Shown: positions 54,436 to 61,755 of the stretch, one piece after another | How the letters are laid out: every line of letters starts with the position of its first letter | Position numbering within the stretch: position 1 is the stretch's first letter | NCBI GenBank assembly: GCA_029063085.1 | Contig: JAIDOW010000011.1 | Span: forward strand, 1 to 61,755 | From: Lachnospiraceae bacterium | Lineage (GTDB): Bacteria; Bacillota; Clostridia; Lachnospirales; Lachnospiraceae | Length of the DNA stretch: 61,755 bases | Direction: 5' to 3' | The notes under the pieces: generated by a model | Database searches by the model: none | What the model saw: the letters and a program-made list of their open reading frames with translations, nothing else | Told to the model about the DNA's origin: nothing | Translations under genes and position numbers: made by a program

Positions 54436-55080
54436 ATGAAGGGTAATAAAACAGTATTCTTGCTTTTACTATTAGGCTGTGTGGCATTTCTGTCCGGGTG
54501 TGACAGAGGAAATGTCATGAATGACATGAGAAATGTGGAGGAGAGGGATTATGCGACCATTTTACTGGTTTCTGATGGAGAGGACGGGAAAAGATATCAG
54601 TTCTCCCTGGGAATCGCACAGGAAAAAAAGGTGGGGGAAAAGAGCCAGATAGAAGAGCTTTCCAGTTGGAACTGCAATGATTTTGAGGAACTGGCCAGAG
54701 AGTACCAGCTTGTAAAAGGCAAAGACCTTTCCCTGTCACATCTGAAGGTGATCCTGTTATCCATGAAGCAGATGGATATTATGGAAGAAATGCAGGAATT
54801 CCTGTATCTGCTGGACGAAAACGTGGAGGTTGCAAAGACCTGCCCGGTTTTGGAATTAGAGGAAAAGGATAGATTTTTAAAATATCTGAAAAAAGCAGAG
54901 GAACCCGTGGGAACTTATCTGAATAATATGATGGAGGCAGGGAAAAGGCAGGGAAGGAATATTCCGTGGTTAAAGGATTATTTAAAAGCTCTCAGGGAAG
55001 GGACGGATGTAGAGGTCTATTTTCTGGAAAAGGTATCGGAGGGCTGGGAGCTCAGCTGTCGGAGGCTGATAAAGACATAA
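54436..55080 (+). CDS. gerAC: Short GerAC-type germinant receptor lipoprotein
   Basis: The 214-residue protein starts at the ATG at 54436, just behind gerAB; an earlier in-frame ATG lies inside gerAB and lacks support. A lipoprotein signal ends in the lipobox LSGC (Cys22), then DRGN..., where typical GerAC reads C-W-D-x-x-E. The domain after that fits the N-terminal part of GerAC only. Family members usually have about 350-400 residues, so the C-terminal half appears to be missing, without an obvious frameshift remnant downstream. The context makes the assignment firm; the sequence alone would be weak. Confidence 0.8.
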   Translation: MKGNKTVFLLLLLGCVAFLSGCDRGNVMNDMRNVEERDYATILLVSDGEDGKRYQFSLGIAQEKKVGEKSQIEELSSWNCNDFEELAREYQLVKGKDLSLSHLKVILLSMKQMDIMEEMQEFLYLLDENVEVAKTCPVLELEEKDRFLKYLKKAEEPVGTYLNNMMEAGKRQGRNIPWLKDYLKALREGTDVEVYFLEKVSEGWELSCRRLIKT

Positions 55081-55153
55081 GCCGGATGAATAAATTAAAA
55101 TGGATAGGATATACTTTCAGATAAAAGAACATGTATAGAAGGAAGGATTGTTT

Positions 55154-56020
55154 ATGAAAGTATTTCGGGATATATTTGCGGCAATGATGATAGGGGTGAT
55201 GGGCGGTCTTTTAGTATCTACCATTTCCTATTATAACCAGCATAAGGAAGCGGGAATTACCCATACACTGCTGGCTGTAGCAGACAGCTTCGACACAGTG
55301 GCAAAAGCGTATTCCTCAGGAGATGAAAATACTTTAACAGTGTGGAACATGAAAGATAGTGTACTGCAAGCTTTTGAGAAAGTGGAGGAAGGTGAAGAGG
55401 CTTCCTTATCGGGGGCATTTTTAAATGCGATTTTGTCAGATGATAGTGTGGAAAATGATATTCTGGCTATGGATGGTGAAGACGGAGGCATTGATGAGGG
55501 AGCACCTTATTCCGGAATTTTACGGTTTCATGTCCGCGCAAACAGTGATTCGGATGAAGACCAGGCACTTAAGATGGCAGTAAAAGAAGATGTGATAACC
55601 CTGCTAAAGCCATTGCTGGAAGAATGCAAAAATGTGGAAGAGAGCAAGGTGGTCATTGTATCTAATCTGCAAAGTATTTACGCTTCGGCAATCAATACCA
55701 TTACGGAACAGGGTTATGATTATAATGTTAAGGTATATGTGACGGAAGAAGAATTTCCGGCTAAAACATATGGGGATTTGACTTTTCCTGACGGAAACTA
55801 TCAAGCACTCCGCATTGATATCGGAGATGCCAAAGGGCAGAACTGGTGGTGTGTCATGTATCCACCGCTTTGTTTTATTGATGATTCTACCGTCATCGTG
55901 CCAGAGGAAGGAAAGGAAGTTTTGAAAGAGAATCTTACACCTAAGGAGTATGAGGACTTATTTGCTCATTCCAAAGTCAAAGGAAGATCGTGGATTTATG
56001 ACTGGATTACGGGAAATTAA
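55154..56020 (+). CDS. spoIIR: Stage II sporulation protein R
   Basis: The 288-residue protein starts at the ATG at 55154, with GGAAGG seven bases upstream. One N-terminal membrane helix or signal (about 6-26) is followed by an extra acidic segment of about 90 residues, then the SpoIIR core from about 118: SGILRFHVRANSDSDEDQALKMAVKEDV and NWWCVMYPPLCFID (about 235). SpoIIR is made in the forespore under sigma-F and activates SpoIIGA, hence sigma-E, in the mother cell. Family members are usually near 200-230 residues, so the insertion is unusual. Confidence 0.93.
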   Translation: MKVFRDIFAAMMIGVMGGLLVSTISYYNQHKEAGITHTLLAVADSFDTVAKAYSSGDENTLTVWNMKDSVLQAFEKVEEGEEASLSGAFLNAILSDDSVENDILAMDGEDGGIDEGAPYSGILRFHVRANSDSDEDQALKMAVKEDVITLLKPLLEECKNVEESKVVIVSNLQSIYASAINTITEQGYDYNVKVYVTEEEFPAKTYGDLTFPDGNYQALRIDIGDAKGQNWWCVMYPPLCFIDDSTVIVPEEGKEVLKENLTPKEYEDLFAHSKVKGRSWIYDWITGN

Positions 56021-56068
56021 AGATTTCTGTTGCCTGAAATTTACTTTTTAAGAGGTGTCTGCTATACT

Positions 56069-56205
56069 GGGGCTGTTGTATTAAACAATGTTTTCTTTGT
56101 CATACAACTTTAATAAAGAACGCTGTAATGCGTTGCATAACTTCCGCTTATCTTTATTAAAGTTGTATAGCAAAATGAAAAACAAAGCTTTAATGCGACA
56201 GCCCC
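56069..56205. repeat. Nested long palindrome, MITE-like or terminator
   Basis: The outer arms GGGGCTGTTGTATTAAA (56069-56085) and TTTAATGCGACAGCCCC (56189-56205) pair with few mismatches. Inner arms TACAACTTTAATAAAGA (56103-56119) and TCTTTATTAAAGTTGTA (56151-56167) are perfect. The whole folds into a hairpin of about 137 bases with a T tract after it. It may end spoIIR transcription; its size suggests a miniature transposable element. Confidence 0.65.
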
Positions 56206-56269
56206 TTTTTCATTTCCGCGGAATCGTTGGATATAAGGGAGATTTTTGGATAAACGGAGGTCGGGCAGA

Positions 56270-57541
56270 GTGAGGAATATGAGGATAACAAAGATTAGGA
56301 GACGCATGAAAAAACGGAATGCCGGGATGATGGTGTTACTGCTGCTGTGTCTGTTTTTAAGCGGTTGTGGAAATCTGTGGACAAAGGATGCAGTTGATGA
56401 GGATATAGGGGCTTCGCCAACACAGACGACTGAGGAAACCGTTTCGGATACGGCTGTGGATAAAGAATCACCGGATACAGAGGATTTTACTGATGAGCTG
56501 GAATTCGATGAGTCCAGCCTGATAAAAAGAGGCGATGGGGCAGATAATACCGGGAGTGCCGGGGATGGAGAAACATTAGAGGTTCATTTCATTGATATCG
56601 GTCAGGGAGATTCCGTTTTGATCAGGCAGGGGAATTCCTCAATGCTGATCGATGCGGGTAATAATAGCAAGGGTACAGCAGTGTGGTCATATTTGCGAAG
56701 TCTGAATGTGGAATCCCTGGATTATGCGGTGGCTACCCATCCGGACGCAGACCATATTGGAGGGCTGGATGTTATTCTATATAAGATTGACTGTGGCATG
56801 ATTTTTATGCCGTCTGTAAAAAAGGATACAAAGACCTATGAGGAATTGATGGATACCATAAAACAGAGGAGACAGACATATATTGTACCGGAAAGGGGTA
56901 CTATTTATACACTTGGAAATGCACAGTTTGAGATTCTGACAGATACAGGAAGGGATTATGGAGAGAATGTAAATGATTATTCCATTGCACTCCGGCTGGT
57001 TTTTGGCAATACTTCTTTTTTATTTACGGGAGATGCGGAGGAAGCAGCAGAACGTGATATGATAGAGGGTGGACAAAATCTTTTATCCGATGTGTATAAG
57101 GCGTCCCATCACGGTGCCGATACGGCAAATACCGAAGAATTTTTGACCGCGGTCAATCCGAAGTACTGTGTGATCAGCTGCGGACAGGATAATACATACG
57201 GACATCCCCGGGCAGGATTTTTAAACCGGCTTCGGGCTATGGGGGTAAAGGTGTTCCGGACTGATGAACAGGGTACGGTGGTTGCGGTTTCAGATGGGGA
57301 AAATATTACCTTTAACACAGGTTCTTCCACGTCGTGGAAAGCGGGAGAACCAATAGGAAGTGAAGAAATAGAAAATGGCGGGAACGGTCGTTATATTTTA
57401 AATACCAGTACAAAGAAATTTCATGAACCGGATTGCAGCAGTGTAAAAAAGATGTCTGATAAAAATAAAAAGGAATCAGATCAATCGAGAGAAGAATTGA
57501 TTGCAGGGGGATATGAACCGTGCAAGAACTGTAATCCATAA
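56270..57541 (+). CDS. ComEC-like metallo-beta-lactamase lipoprotein with C-terminal Cys domain
   Basis: The likely start is GTG at 56270, nine bases behind CGGAGG (ATG at 56279 is the alternative), giving about 423 residues. A lipoprotein signal ends LFLSGC. An acidic Thr/Asp-rich linker follows, then a ComEC/Rec2-type metallo-beta-lactamase domain (about 100-355): VHFIDIGQGDSVLI, THPDADHIGGLD (HxDxDH), FTGDAE and KASHHGAD. The C-terminus (about 375-423) is a small HxxxC..CxxC domain (FHEPDCSSVKK, ...EPCKNCNP) common in such secreted proteins. It is probably an extracellular hydrolase, substrate unknown; a DNA-uptake role is not implied. Confidence 0.88.
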   Translation: MRNMRITKIRRRMKKRNAGMMVLLLLCLFLSGCGNLWTKDAVDEDIGASPTQTTEETVSDTAVDKESPDTEDFTDELEFDESSLIKRGDGADNTGSAGDGETLEVHFIDIGQGDSVLIRQGNSSMLIDAGNNSKGTAVWSYLRSLNVESLDYAVATHPDADHIGGLDVILYKIDCGMIFMPSVKKDTKTYEELMDTIKQRRQTYIVPERGTIYTLGNAQFEILTDTGRDYGENVNDYSIALRLVFGNTSFLFTGDAEEAAERDMIEGGQNLLSDVYKASHHGADTANTEEFLTAVNPKYCVISCGQDNTYGHPRAGFLNRLRAMGVKVFRTDEQGTVVAVSDGENITFNTGSSTSWKAGEPIGSEEIENGGNGRYILNTSTKKFHEPDCSSVKKMSDKNKKESDQSREELIAGGYEPCKNCNP

Positions 57542-57556
57542 AACACCAGAAAAAAG

Positions 57557-57613
57557 ATAAAAGAAGAGATGGCTGCATGTGAGGGTTTCTACATGCGGCC
57601 ATCTCTTCTTTTG
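57557..57613. terminator. Bidirectional terminator between convergent lipoprotein genes
   Basis: AAAAGAAGAGATGGCTGCATGT pairs almost perfectly with ACATGCGGCCATCTCTTCTTTT, with A/T tracts on both sides. Confidence 0.9.
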
Positions 57614-57644
57614 TCTGAATTGTTTTATAAAATTTGATAATATT

Positions 57645-58409
57645 TTACTCTGCGGTCTCGGAAGCTTCCGGATCGTCTGAATCAGCAGGTTCCGTGCTCT
57701 CTGTAGAAGTATCGGTATCCGCTGCGGGAGCCGGATTTTCCCTGATGTAGAGAATGTTCTGGTCAATTTTTAAGAAATCCTCATCCGTAATGTAATAGTA
57801 ATCATCGGATGGCTGGATTGGAATTTCCAACACAACAGGATCCATATAGCCTGCATTATCGGTGGTACTCTTCAGAATATCGATAATACCTTCCGCAAAT
57901 TCAGTTTCATAATCAACTTCTGTTGTATTGTTGAAATCCCCTTCGTCTACCCGGGAATTGAAGTTTTCGATATATTTTACTACCTGATCATAGGTAGTCT
58001 CTAAGGTATCTAAAGGATAAATGGTAAGCTCCAGAGTGTAGCTCTCGGAATCTTTATCCTTCTTTACATTAGTAATCTCATACTTGGCATTGGAAAAGAT
58101 AGATTGTGCAAGATAGTAAAATTCTGAAAGAATAGTACCATCATCTACTTCTTTTACTCCGTAATAGTTCATCAGGTTATGAGCCTGATAATCCATATTT
58201 GCAACATATACAGCTTCTGCATCCTTTTGGGAAACGCCTGTTAAGGTCATATAATCCTTGGATACATTTTTATAATTAATATCTAACAGACTTATGACAT
58301 ATCTGGAATATACCTTTGATTTGCTGTCAAATAGGGAACATCCTGCCAAAGATAACATCATGATACATATCATGGAAAAAATAGTTGTTTTTTTCATTAC
58401 TGATTTCAT
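57645..58409 (-). CDS. Unknown lipoprotein (DUF5105-like layout)
   Basis: This 254-residue protein has a lipoprotein signal with lipobox SLAGC (about residue 24). The body is an alpha/beta domain with many aromatic and acidic residues, ending in a disordered Asp/Thr/Ser/Glu-rich tail (about 228-254). The first ATG is chosen because CAGGAGG lies nine bases upstream. It resembles extracellular solute-binding-like lipoproteins of Clostridia in size and layout, but I do not recognise a defined family with confidence. It is a single-gene unit. Confidence 0.8.
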   Translation of the reverse strand: MKSVMKKTTIFSMICIMMLSLAGCSLFDSKSKVYSRYVISLLDINYKNVSKDYMTLTGVSQKDAEAVYVANMDYQAHNLMNYYGVKEVDDGTILSEFYYLAQSIFSNAKYEITNVKKDKDSESYTLELTIYPLDTLETTYDQVVKYIENFNSRVDEGDFNNTTEVDYETEFAEGIIDILKSTTDNAGYMDPVVLEIPIQPSDDYYYITDEDFLKIDQNILYIRENPAPAADTDTSTESTEPADSDDPEASETAE

Positions 58410-58619
58410 ATATATCAGCCTCCTGGAATTATGATTTGAAACTTCATTTCAGAAAGCGTTGCGATACCCTAAAAAGCATCTCTGCCAAATTCCAAAATTC
58501 CGCTAACCAAAGGTAGTATAACATAAATTAAAGTAAGTGTCTATTGGTAATAATATAGATATCGGTCATAATCCAACTGGTATGCAGGAACCGGTGAAGG
58601 GCAGAAAGCAAGCGGCTGC

Positions 58620-58648
58620 TTGACATCGATATCAGGAAATGACATAAT
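58620..58648 (+). promoter_or_regulatory. Promoter of the unknown membrane protein-tatD operon
   Basis: TTGACA (58620-58625), a 17-base spacer and CATAAT (58643-58648), about 40 bases upstream of the start at 58692. Confidence 0.7.
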
Positions 58649-58691
58649 TACAGGCAATATGGGTAAAAACCATGGAAAAGGAGAAATTTAG

Positions 58692-60401
58692 ATGAAAAAG
58701 AATGGTGGCAGCATAGCAGCTGCAATGATACTTTCCGTGCTATGGCTTGGAATTAATTATTATATTTATTATCCGGCACTGAACATTCAGAGCCAGGAAT
58801 TCTGGTGCTGGCTTTTGGTACATTCGGTCATTATTAGTCTGATTTTTATTTTTACCGGTATAGTCGGGAGGAGTCAAAAAGAGAAATTTACCAAAGGAAT
58901 TAAGAAAAATTTTGAGTATTTCCGTTATGGAAAAGGGAGGATTCAGCTGGCATTGCTGGTGCTGATTCCCATATTCTGCGTGCTGGTGCTGTTTTTTGGT
59001 AATCTTGCGGGGGCAGCCATATTTAATGCAAAGAGATATGCGGGGCTTTTAAATGTGGAACAAAGGGATTTTGTTACGGATATTCCGGAGTCCGAAAATG
59101 TTGATAACATTGCATTGATGGATACTAACAGTGCACGGGTTTTCGGTGACCGCAAGATTGGTTCTTTGTCGGATGTGGTCAGCCAGTTTGAGGTAGAAGA
59201 AGAATATACCCAGATTAATATTGATAATAAGCCTATGAAGGTGGCAAACCTTCAATATGCGGATTTCTTTAAGTATTTAAGCAACCGGAAAGAGGGGATT
59301 CCCGGGTATGTCATGGTAAATCCGGTGGATTCCACTGCACAGTATATAAAACTGGAGCAGGGGATGAAATATGTACCGTCCGGTCATTTTAACGATAATA
59401 TTTATCGGTATGTACAGATGCACAATCCCACAAGGATATTTGACGGCTGTTATTTTGAAGTAAATGATGAGGGAAAACCCTGTTATGTATGCCCTGTACT
59501 GCATGCCAGAGTGGGCCTTTTCGGAGGTATGGATGTAAAGGGTGCGGTATTGTGTGATCCAGTAAATGGGGAAATGGAGTATTACGACGTAGCAGATATT
59601 CCTGCATGGGTGGACCGGGTTTTTGATGGGGAACTGCTGGAGGACAAATTTAACTGGTACGGATTGTTTTCCAACGGATACTGGAACAGCGTTATCGGAC
59701 AGAAGGGATGTATCCAGACAACGGATGATTATGGGTATAAGACAATTGAAGATGACGTCTGGATATACACCGGTGTCACTTCCGTAACGGGAGATGCCTC
59801 AAATGTAGGATTTGTCATGATAAATCAGAGGACTTCGGAAGCAAGGTATTACAGCATTTCCGGTGCAGAAGAATATTCTGCCATGTCCTCTGCACAGGGA
59901 GAAGTGCAGGAGAAAAACTATAAAGCATCTTTTCCGAGTCTGATTAACGTGGATGGAACACCATCTTATATCATGGTGCTGACGGATAATGGCGGTCTTG
60001 TGAAAATGTATGCTATGGTGAATGTGGAACAGTATAATCTGGTGGTTACTGCCGAGTCTCAGGAGGAGGTGTTTGCAAAGTATAGAAATATGCTGGCGAA
60101 GGAAGGCAGGAGTGACGATACCGCTTCTGATACAGAGGAAGACAGTGACAGAATAAAAGAAATTTCATTCGCTGTGGCAGATATGGAATATATCACCATG
60201 GAGGGTGAGACTTATGTATATATCAAAGATAAAGATGGTAATGTATATAAACAGAAGTTTTCCGAGGATGAGAGCGTGATTAAGATATCTGCCGGGGATA
60301 TTGTGCTCGTGCAGTATGAGGAAAAGGAAAGCGGAATACACCGGATTATAACGGTGGAGAAGAAAAGTAGTAAAAGTACGGTAAAGGATGAAAGTATATG
60401 A
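58692..60401 (+). CDS. Large membrane-anchored protein of unknown function upstream of tatD
   Basis: In this 569-residue protein, three hydrophobic segments lie near the N-terminus (about 8-28, 34-56 and 84-112), and the remaining 450 residues appear to be soluble and outside. The soluble part is rich in aromatic residues and has repeated beta-rich units: YADFFKYLSNRKEGIPGYVMVNP, YFEVNDEGKPCYVCPVLHARVG and MINQRTSEARYYSISGAEEYSAM. An acidic linker precedes a small C-terminal OB-like segment (about 485-560). I do not recognise a family. The 4-base ATGA overlap with tatD shows co-translation. Confidence 0.75.
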   Translation: MKKNGGSIAAAMILSVLWLGINYYIYYPALNIQSQEFWCWLLVHSVIISLIFIFTGIVGRSQKEKFTKGIKKNFEYFRYGKGRIQLALLVLIPIFCVLVLFFGNLAGAAIFNAKRYAGLLNVEQRDFVTDIPESENVDNIALMDTNSARVFGDRKIGSLSDVVSQFEVEEEYTQINIDNKPMKVANLQYADFFKYLSNRKEGIPGYVMVNPVDSTAQYIKLEQGMKYVPSGHFNDNIYRYVQMHNPTRIFDGCYFEVNDEGKPCYVCPVLHARVGLFGGMDVKGAVLCDPVNGEMEYYDVADIPAWVDRVFDGELLEDKFNWYGLFSNGYWNSVIGQKGCIQTTDDYGYKTIEDDVWIYTGVTSVTGDASNVGFVMINQRTSEARYYSISGAEEYSAMSSAQGEVQEKNYKASFPSLINVDGTPSYIMVLTDNGGLVKMYAMVNVEQYNLVVTAESQEEVFAKYRNMLAKEGRSDDTASDTEEDSDRIKEISFAVADMEYITMEGETYVYIKDKDGNVYKQKFSEDESVIKISAGDIVLVQYEEKESGIHRIITVEKKSSKSTVKDESI

Positions 60402-61171
60402 AAATATTTGATACGCATGCACATTATGATGACCGGGCATTTTTGGGCGAACAGGAATCCCTGCTAGAGCAGATGCACAGGGAAGGAATAGAATATATTG
60501 TCAATATCGGCTGTTCCATGGAAAGCTCCAGAGTGATTACAGAGCTTGTGAAACAATATGATTTTTTGTATGGCACGGTAGGCGTGCACCCAGAAGATGC
60601 AGGCACTTTGATGGAAGAGGATATGGCAGTGCTGGAGAAGCTTTGTAAGGAGGATAAGATTCTTGCCATTGGAGAGATCGGACTGGATTATCACTATGAT
60701 GAGCCGCCAAAGGAGATTCAAAAAAAGTGGTTTGTCCGGCAGCTGGACCTTGCAAAGCGTGTTGATCTCCCGGTAGTCATTCACAGCAGGGAGGCCGCAA
60801 AGGATACATTGGATATCATGAAAGCCGAACATGGGGGGCAGACCAATGGTGTCATTCACTGTTTTTCCTATGGTGTGGAGCTGGCAAGGGAGTATCTTGA
60901 CATGGGATATTATATCGGGATTGGCGGAGTGGTAACCTTTAAAAATGGAAGGAAATTGAAGGAGATAGCGGAGTATACACCTCTTGACCGGATTGTTTTA
61001 GAAACAGATGCTCCGTATCTTGCACCAGTGCCGTTCCGGGGTAAGCGTAACTGTTCCTTATATCTTAAGTATGTGGCAGAGGAGATTGCAGGCTTAAAGG
61101 GGGTTTCCCCTGAAGAGGTGTATGAGGCGACTTTCGAAAATGCGAAGAGGTTATATAAGATTTCGGATTAA
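60398..61171 (+). CDS. tatD: TatD-family metal-dependent deoxyribonuclease
   Basis: This 257-residue protein has the TatD amidohydrolase-like barrel with metal ligands in FDTHAHYDD (His7, His9), GEIGLDYH (Glu), PVVIHSREA (His), GVIHCFSYG (His) and ETDAPYLAP (Asp). TatD proteins are 3'-5' exonucleases and DNA-repair or quality-control enzymes. The ATG overlaps the stop of the preceding gene (ATGA). Confidence 0.95.
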   Translation: MKIFDTHAHYDDRAFLGEQESLLEQMHREGIEYIVNIGCSMESSRVITELVKQYDFLYGTVGVHPEDAGTLMEEDMAVLEKLCKEDKILAIGEIGLDYHYDEPPKEIQKKWFVRQLDLAKRVDLPVVIHSREAAKDTLDIMKAEHGGQTNGVIHCFSYGVELAREYLDMGYYIGIGGVVTFKNGRKLKEIAEYTPLDRIVLETDAPYLAPVPFRGKRNCSLYLKYVAEEIAGLKGVSPEEVYEATFENAKRLYKISD

Positions 61172-61259
61172 ACAGGAGGGGAATAGAGGGAAGATAGATG
61201 TGTAATGTGGTTTGAAAAATGGATAGGGTATTGAAAGAGTAATGTAAAGTGAAAACAGG

Positions 61260-61295
61260 AGCTGTCATCTGCTGTGTGCGGGTGGCGGCTTTTTA
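61260..61295 (+). terminator. Terminator of tatD
   Basis: A ten-pair stem including G-U pairs (AGCTGTCATC/GGTGGCGGCT) is followed by TTTTTAT. Confidence 0.65.
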
Positions 61296-61297
61296 TA

Positions 61298-61406
61298 TCA
61301 TAGGAAGCTGCTCCGCCTTGCCTAGATATAAAAGTGCATTCGTGCGAGAAGATAATGTCACTACTTGACCGCACTCGGTACGGCAAAGCAGTCAAGTTTT
61401 CTATGA
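61298..61406. repeat. Palindromic intergenic repeat candidate
   Basis: Outer arms TCATAG (61298-61303) and CTATGA (61401-61406) enclose an inner perfect stem ACTTGAC (61363-61369)/GTCAAGT (61391-61397) and a GTGCATTCGTGC segment. Imperfect nested palindromes of about 110 bases are typical of REP-like or miniature elements. Confidence 0.4.
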
Positions 61407-61695
61407 ATGAGGATTTAGGGAGTTGATGTGGATTTGCGATATTCATTAAAATTATTTACTGATGATGTCTGTAGTAAAAATAACTAAAAAAGATTGTTGA
61501 AAATATACAATGGATATCCCTTAAAATGTCGTGTATTATTATTTAAAAATTGAAATGATAAAAATAAAGGGCTATATGCATTTACTGCATAAAGAAGAAT
61601 CCCCTTATAATCAGCATATTATCTGTCAGGGGTGCTATTACTATACAATGAAATACTTCTTTGTGCAGAAACAGCCACATAGGGAGGAGAACAAG

Positions 61696-61755
61696 ATGAA
61701 CTGTATCAGAACAAAAGATGTTAAAACATGGGGAAAAAGGCTGCTGTCGTTTGTA
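61696..61755 (+). CDS. 5' end of a gene cut by the window edge
   Basis: ATG with GGGAGGAG seven bases upstream and twenty open codons (MNCIRTKDVKTWGKRLLSFV). The basic start running into hydrophobic residues looks like the beginning of a signal peptide or membrane protein. In related genomes a secreted 3D-domain protein often follows tatD, but this cannot be confirmed here. Confidence 0.5.
   Translation, partial: MNCIRTKDVKTWGKRLLSFV

Larger units (their letters stand above)
61172..61695. other. Region behind tatD: terminator and palindromic repeat
   Basis: AGCTGTCATC (61260-61269) pairs with GGTGGCGGCT (about 61281-61290) and a T run follows: the tatD terminator. Behind it lies a palindromic element at 61298-61406. 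The remaining 290 bases show no clear gene; they lead to a good ribosome site (GGGAGGAG, about 61682-61689). Confidence 0.55.

Noticed and set aside
56270-57541. ComEC competence DNA channel
   Set aside because: Only the metallo-beta-lactamase part is present, on a lipoprotein; the Competence membrane domain and OB domain are absent.
1-61755. tRNA, rRNA, CRISPR array, transposase, prophage genes
   Set aside because: None recognised on either strand by eye; a tRNAscan or HMM run could still reveal a small RNA.

Overview
The window looks like a chromosomal segment of a spore-forming member of the Lachnospiraceae (Clostridia). The evidence is a low-to-moderate G+C content, strong AGGAGG ribosome binding sites, a SCIFF ranthipeptide with its radical-SAM maturase next to a fused secDF, HemZ, an FprA-type flavodiiron protein, and sporulation and germination genes (gerA-type operon, spoIIR). 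No rRNA, tRNA, CRISPR array, phage or transposase gene was recognised.

Layout. (1) 0.4-22.6 kb is an accessory region dominated by five large secreted or surface proteins: two BspA-type leucine-rich-repeat proteins (465-5903 and 14569-16152), a triple-repeat Ig-like protein (11149-13497) and a tandem pair of paralogues (17193-19490 and 20077-22536). Metabolic and housekeeping genes lie between them: phenylacetate-CoA ligase with an ACT protein, a membrane MutS-like ATPase, a CorA-type transporter, an XRE regulator and a cyclophilin. The paralogue pair shares near-identical ends, divergent middles and a conserved structured 5' leader. (2) 22.7-36.8 kb is a largely co-directional backbone: FHA protein, HAD hydrolase, TIGR04086-type membrane protein, scfA, scfB, secDF, recJ, relA/spoT-type (p)ppGpp enzyme, MBL hydrolase, hemZ, HD-domain protein. 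(3) 36.8-40.9 kb is an inserted, visibly A+T-rich, reverse-strand operon: a small secreted basic peptide, a membrane-anchored protein, two FtsX-type permeases (the first broken by an in-frame TAA) and an ABC ATPase. It looks like a peptide-export, bacteriocin or self-protection cassette. (4) 41.3-47 kb holds hisS and aspS, separated by a second accessory insertion (a polytopic membrane protein and two paralogous anchored Fn3-like proteins, the second with a possible frameshift at an A8 run). (5) 47.3-61.8 kb holds a Nudix hydrolase, fprA, a small reverse-strand gene, ispE, a GntR regulator, a gerA-type operon, spoIIR, a ComEC-like metallo-beta-lactamase lipoprotein, an unknown lipoprotein, an unknown membrane protein, tatD and the first codons of a further gene.

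How the genes work together. The backbone serves protein secretion (SecDF), ranthipeptide maturation (ScfA/ScfB), DNA repair (RecJ), stringent response, haem and isoprenoid precursor synthesis, tRNA charging, oxygen defence and sporulation/germination. The accessory parts are mostly extracellular: repeat-rich surface proteins built from shuffled domains, and the ABC/secreted-peptide cassette. The least explained items are that ABC cassette and the two covarying RNA leaders upstream of the surface paralogues.
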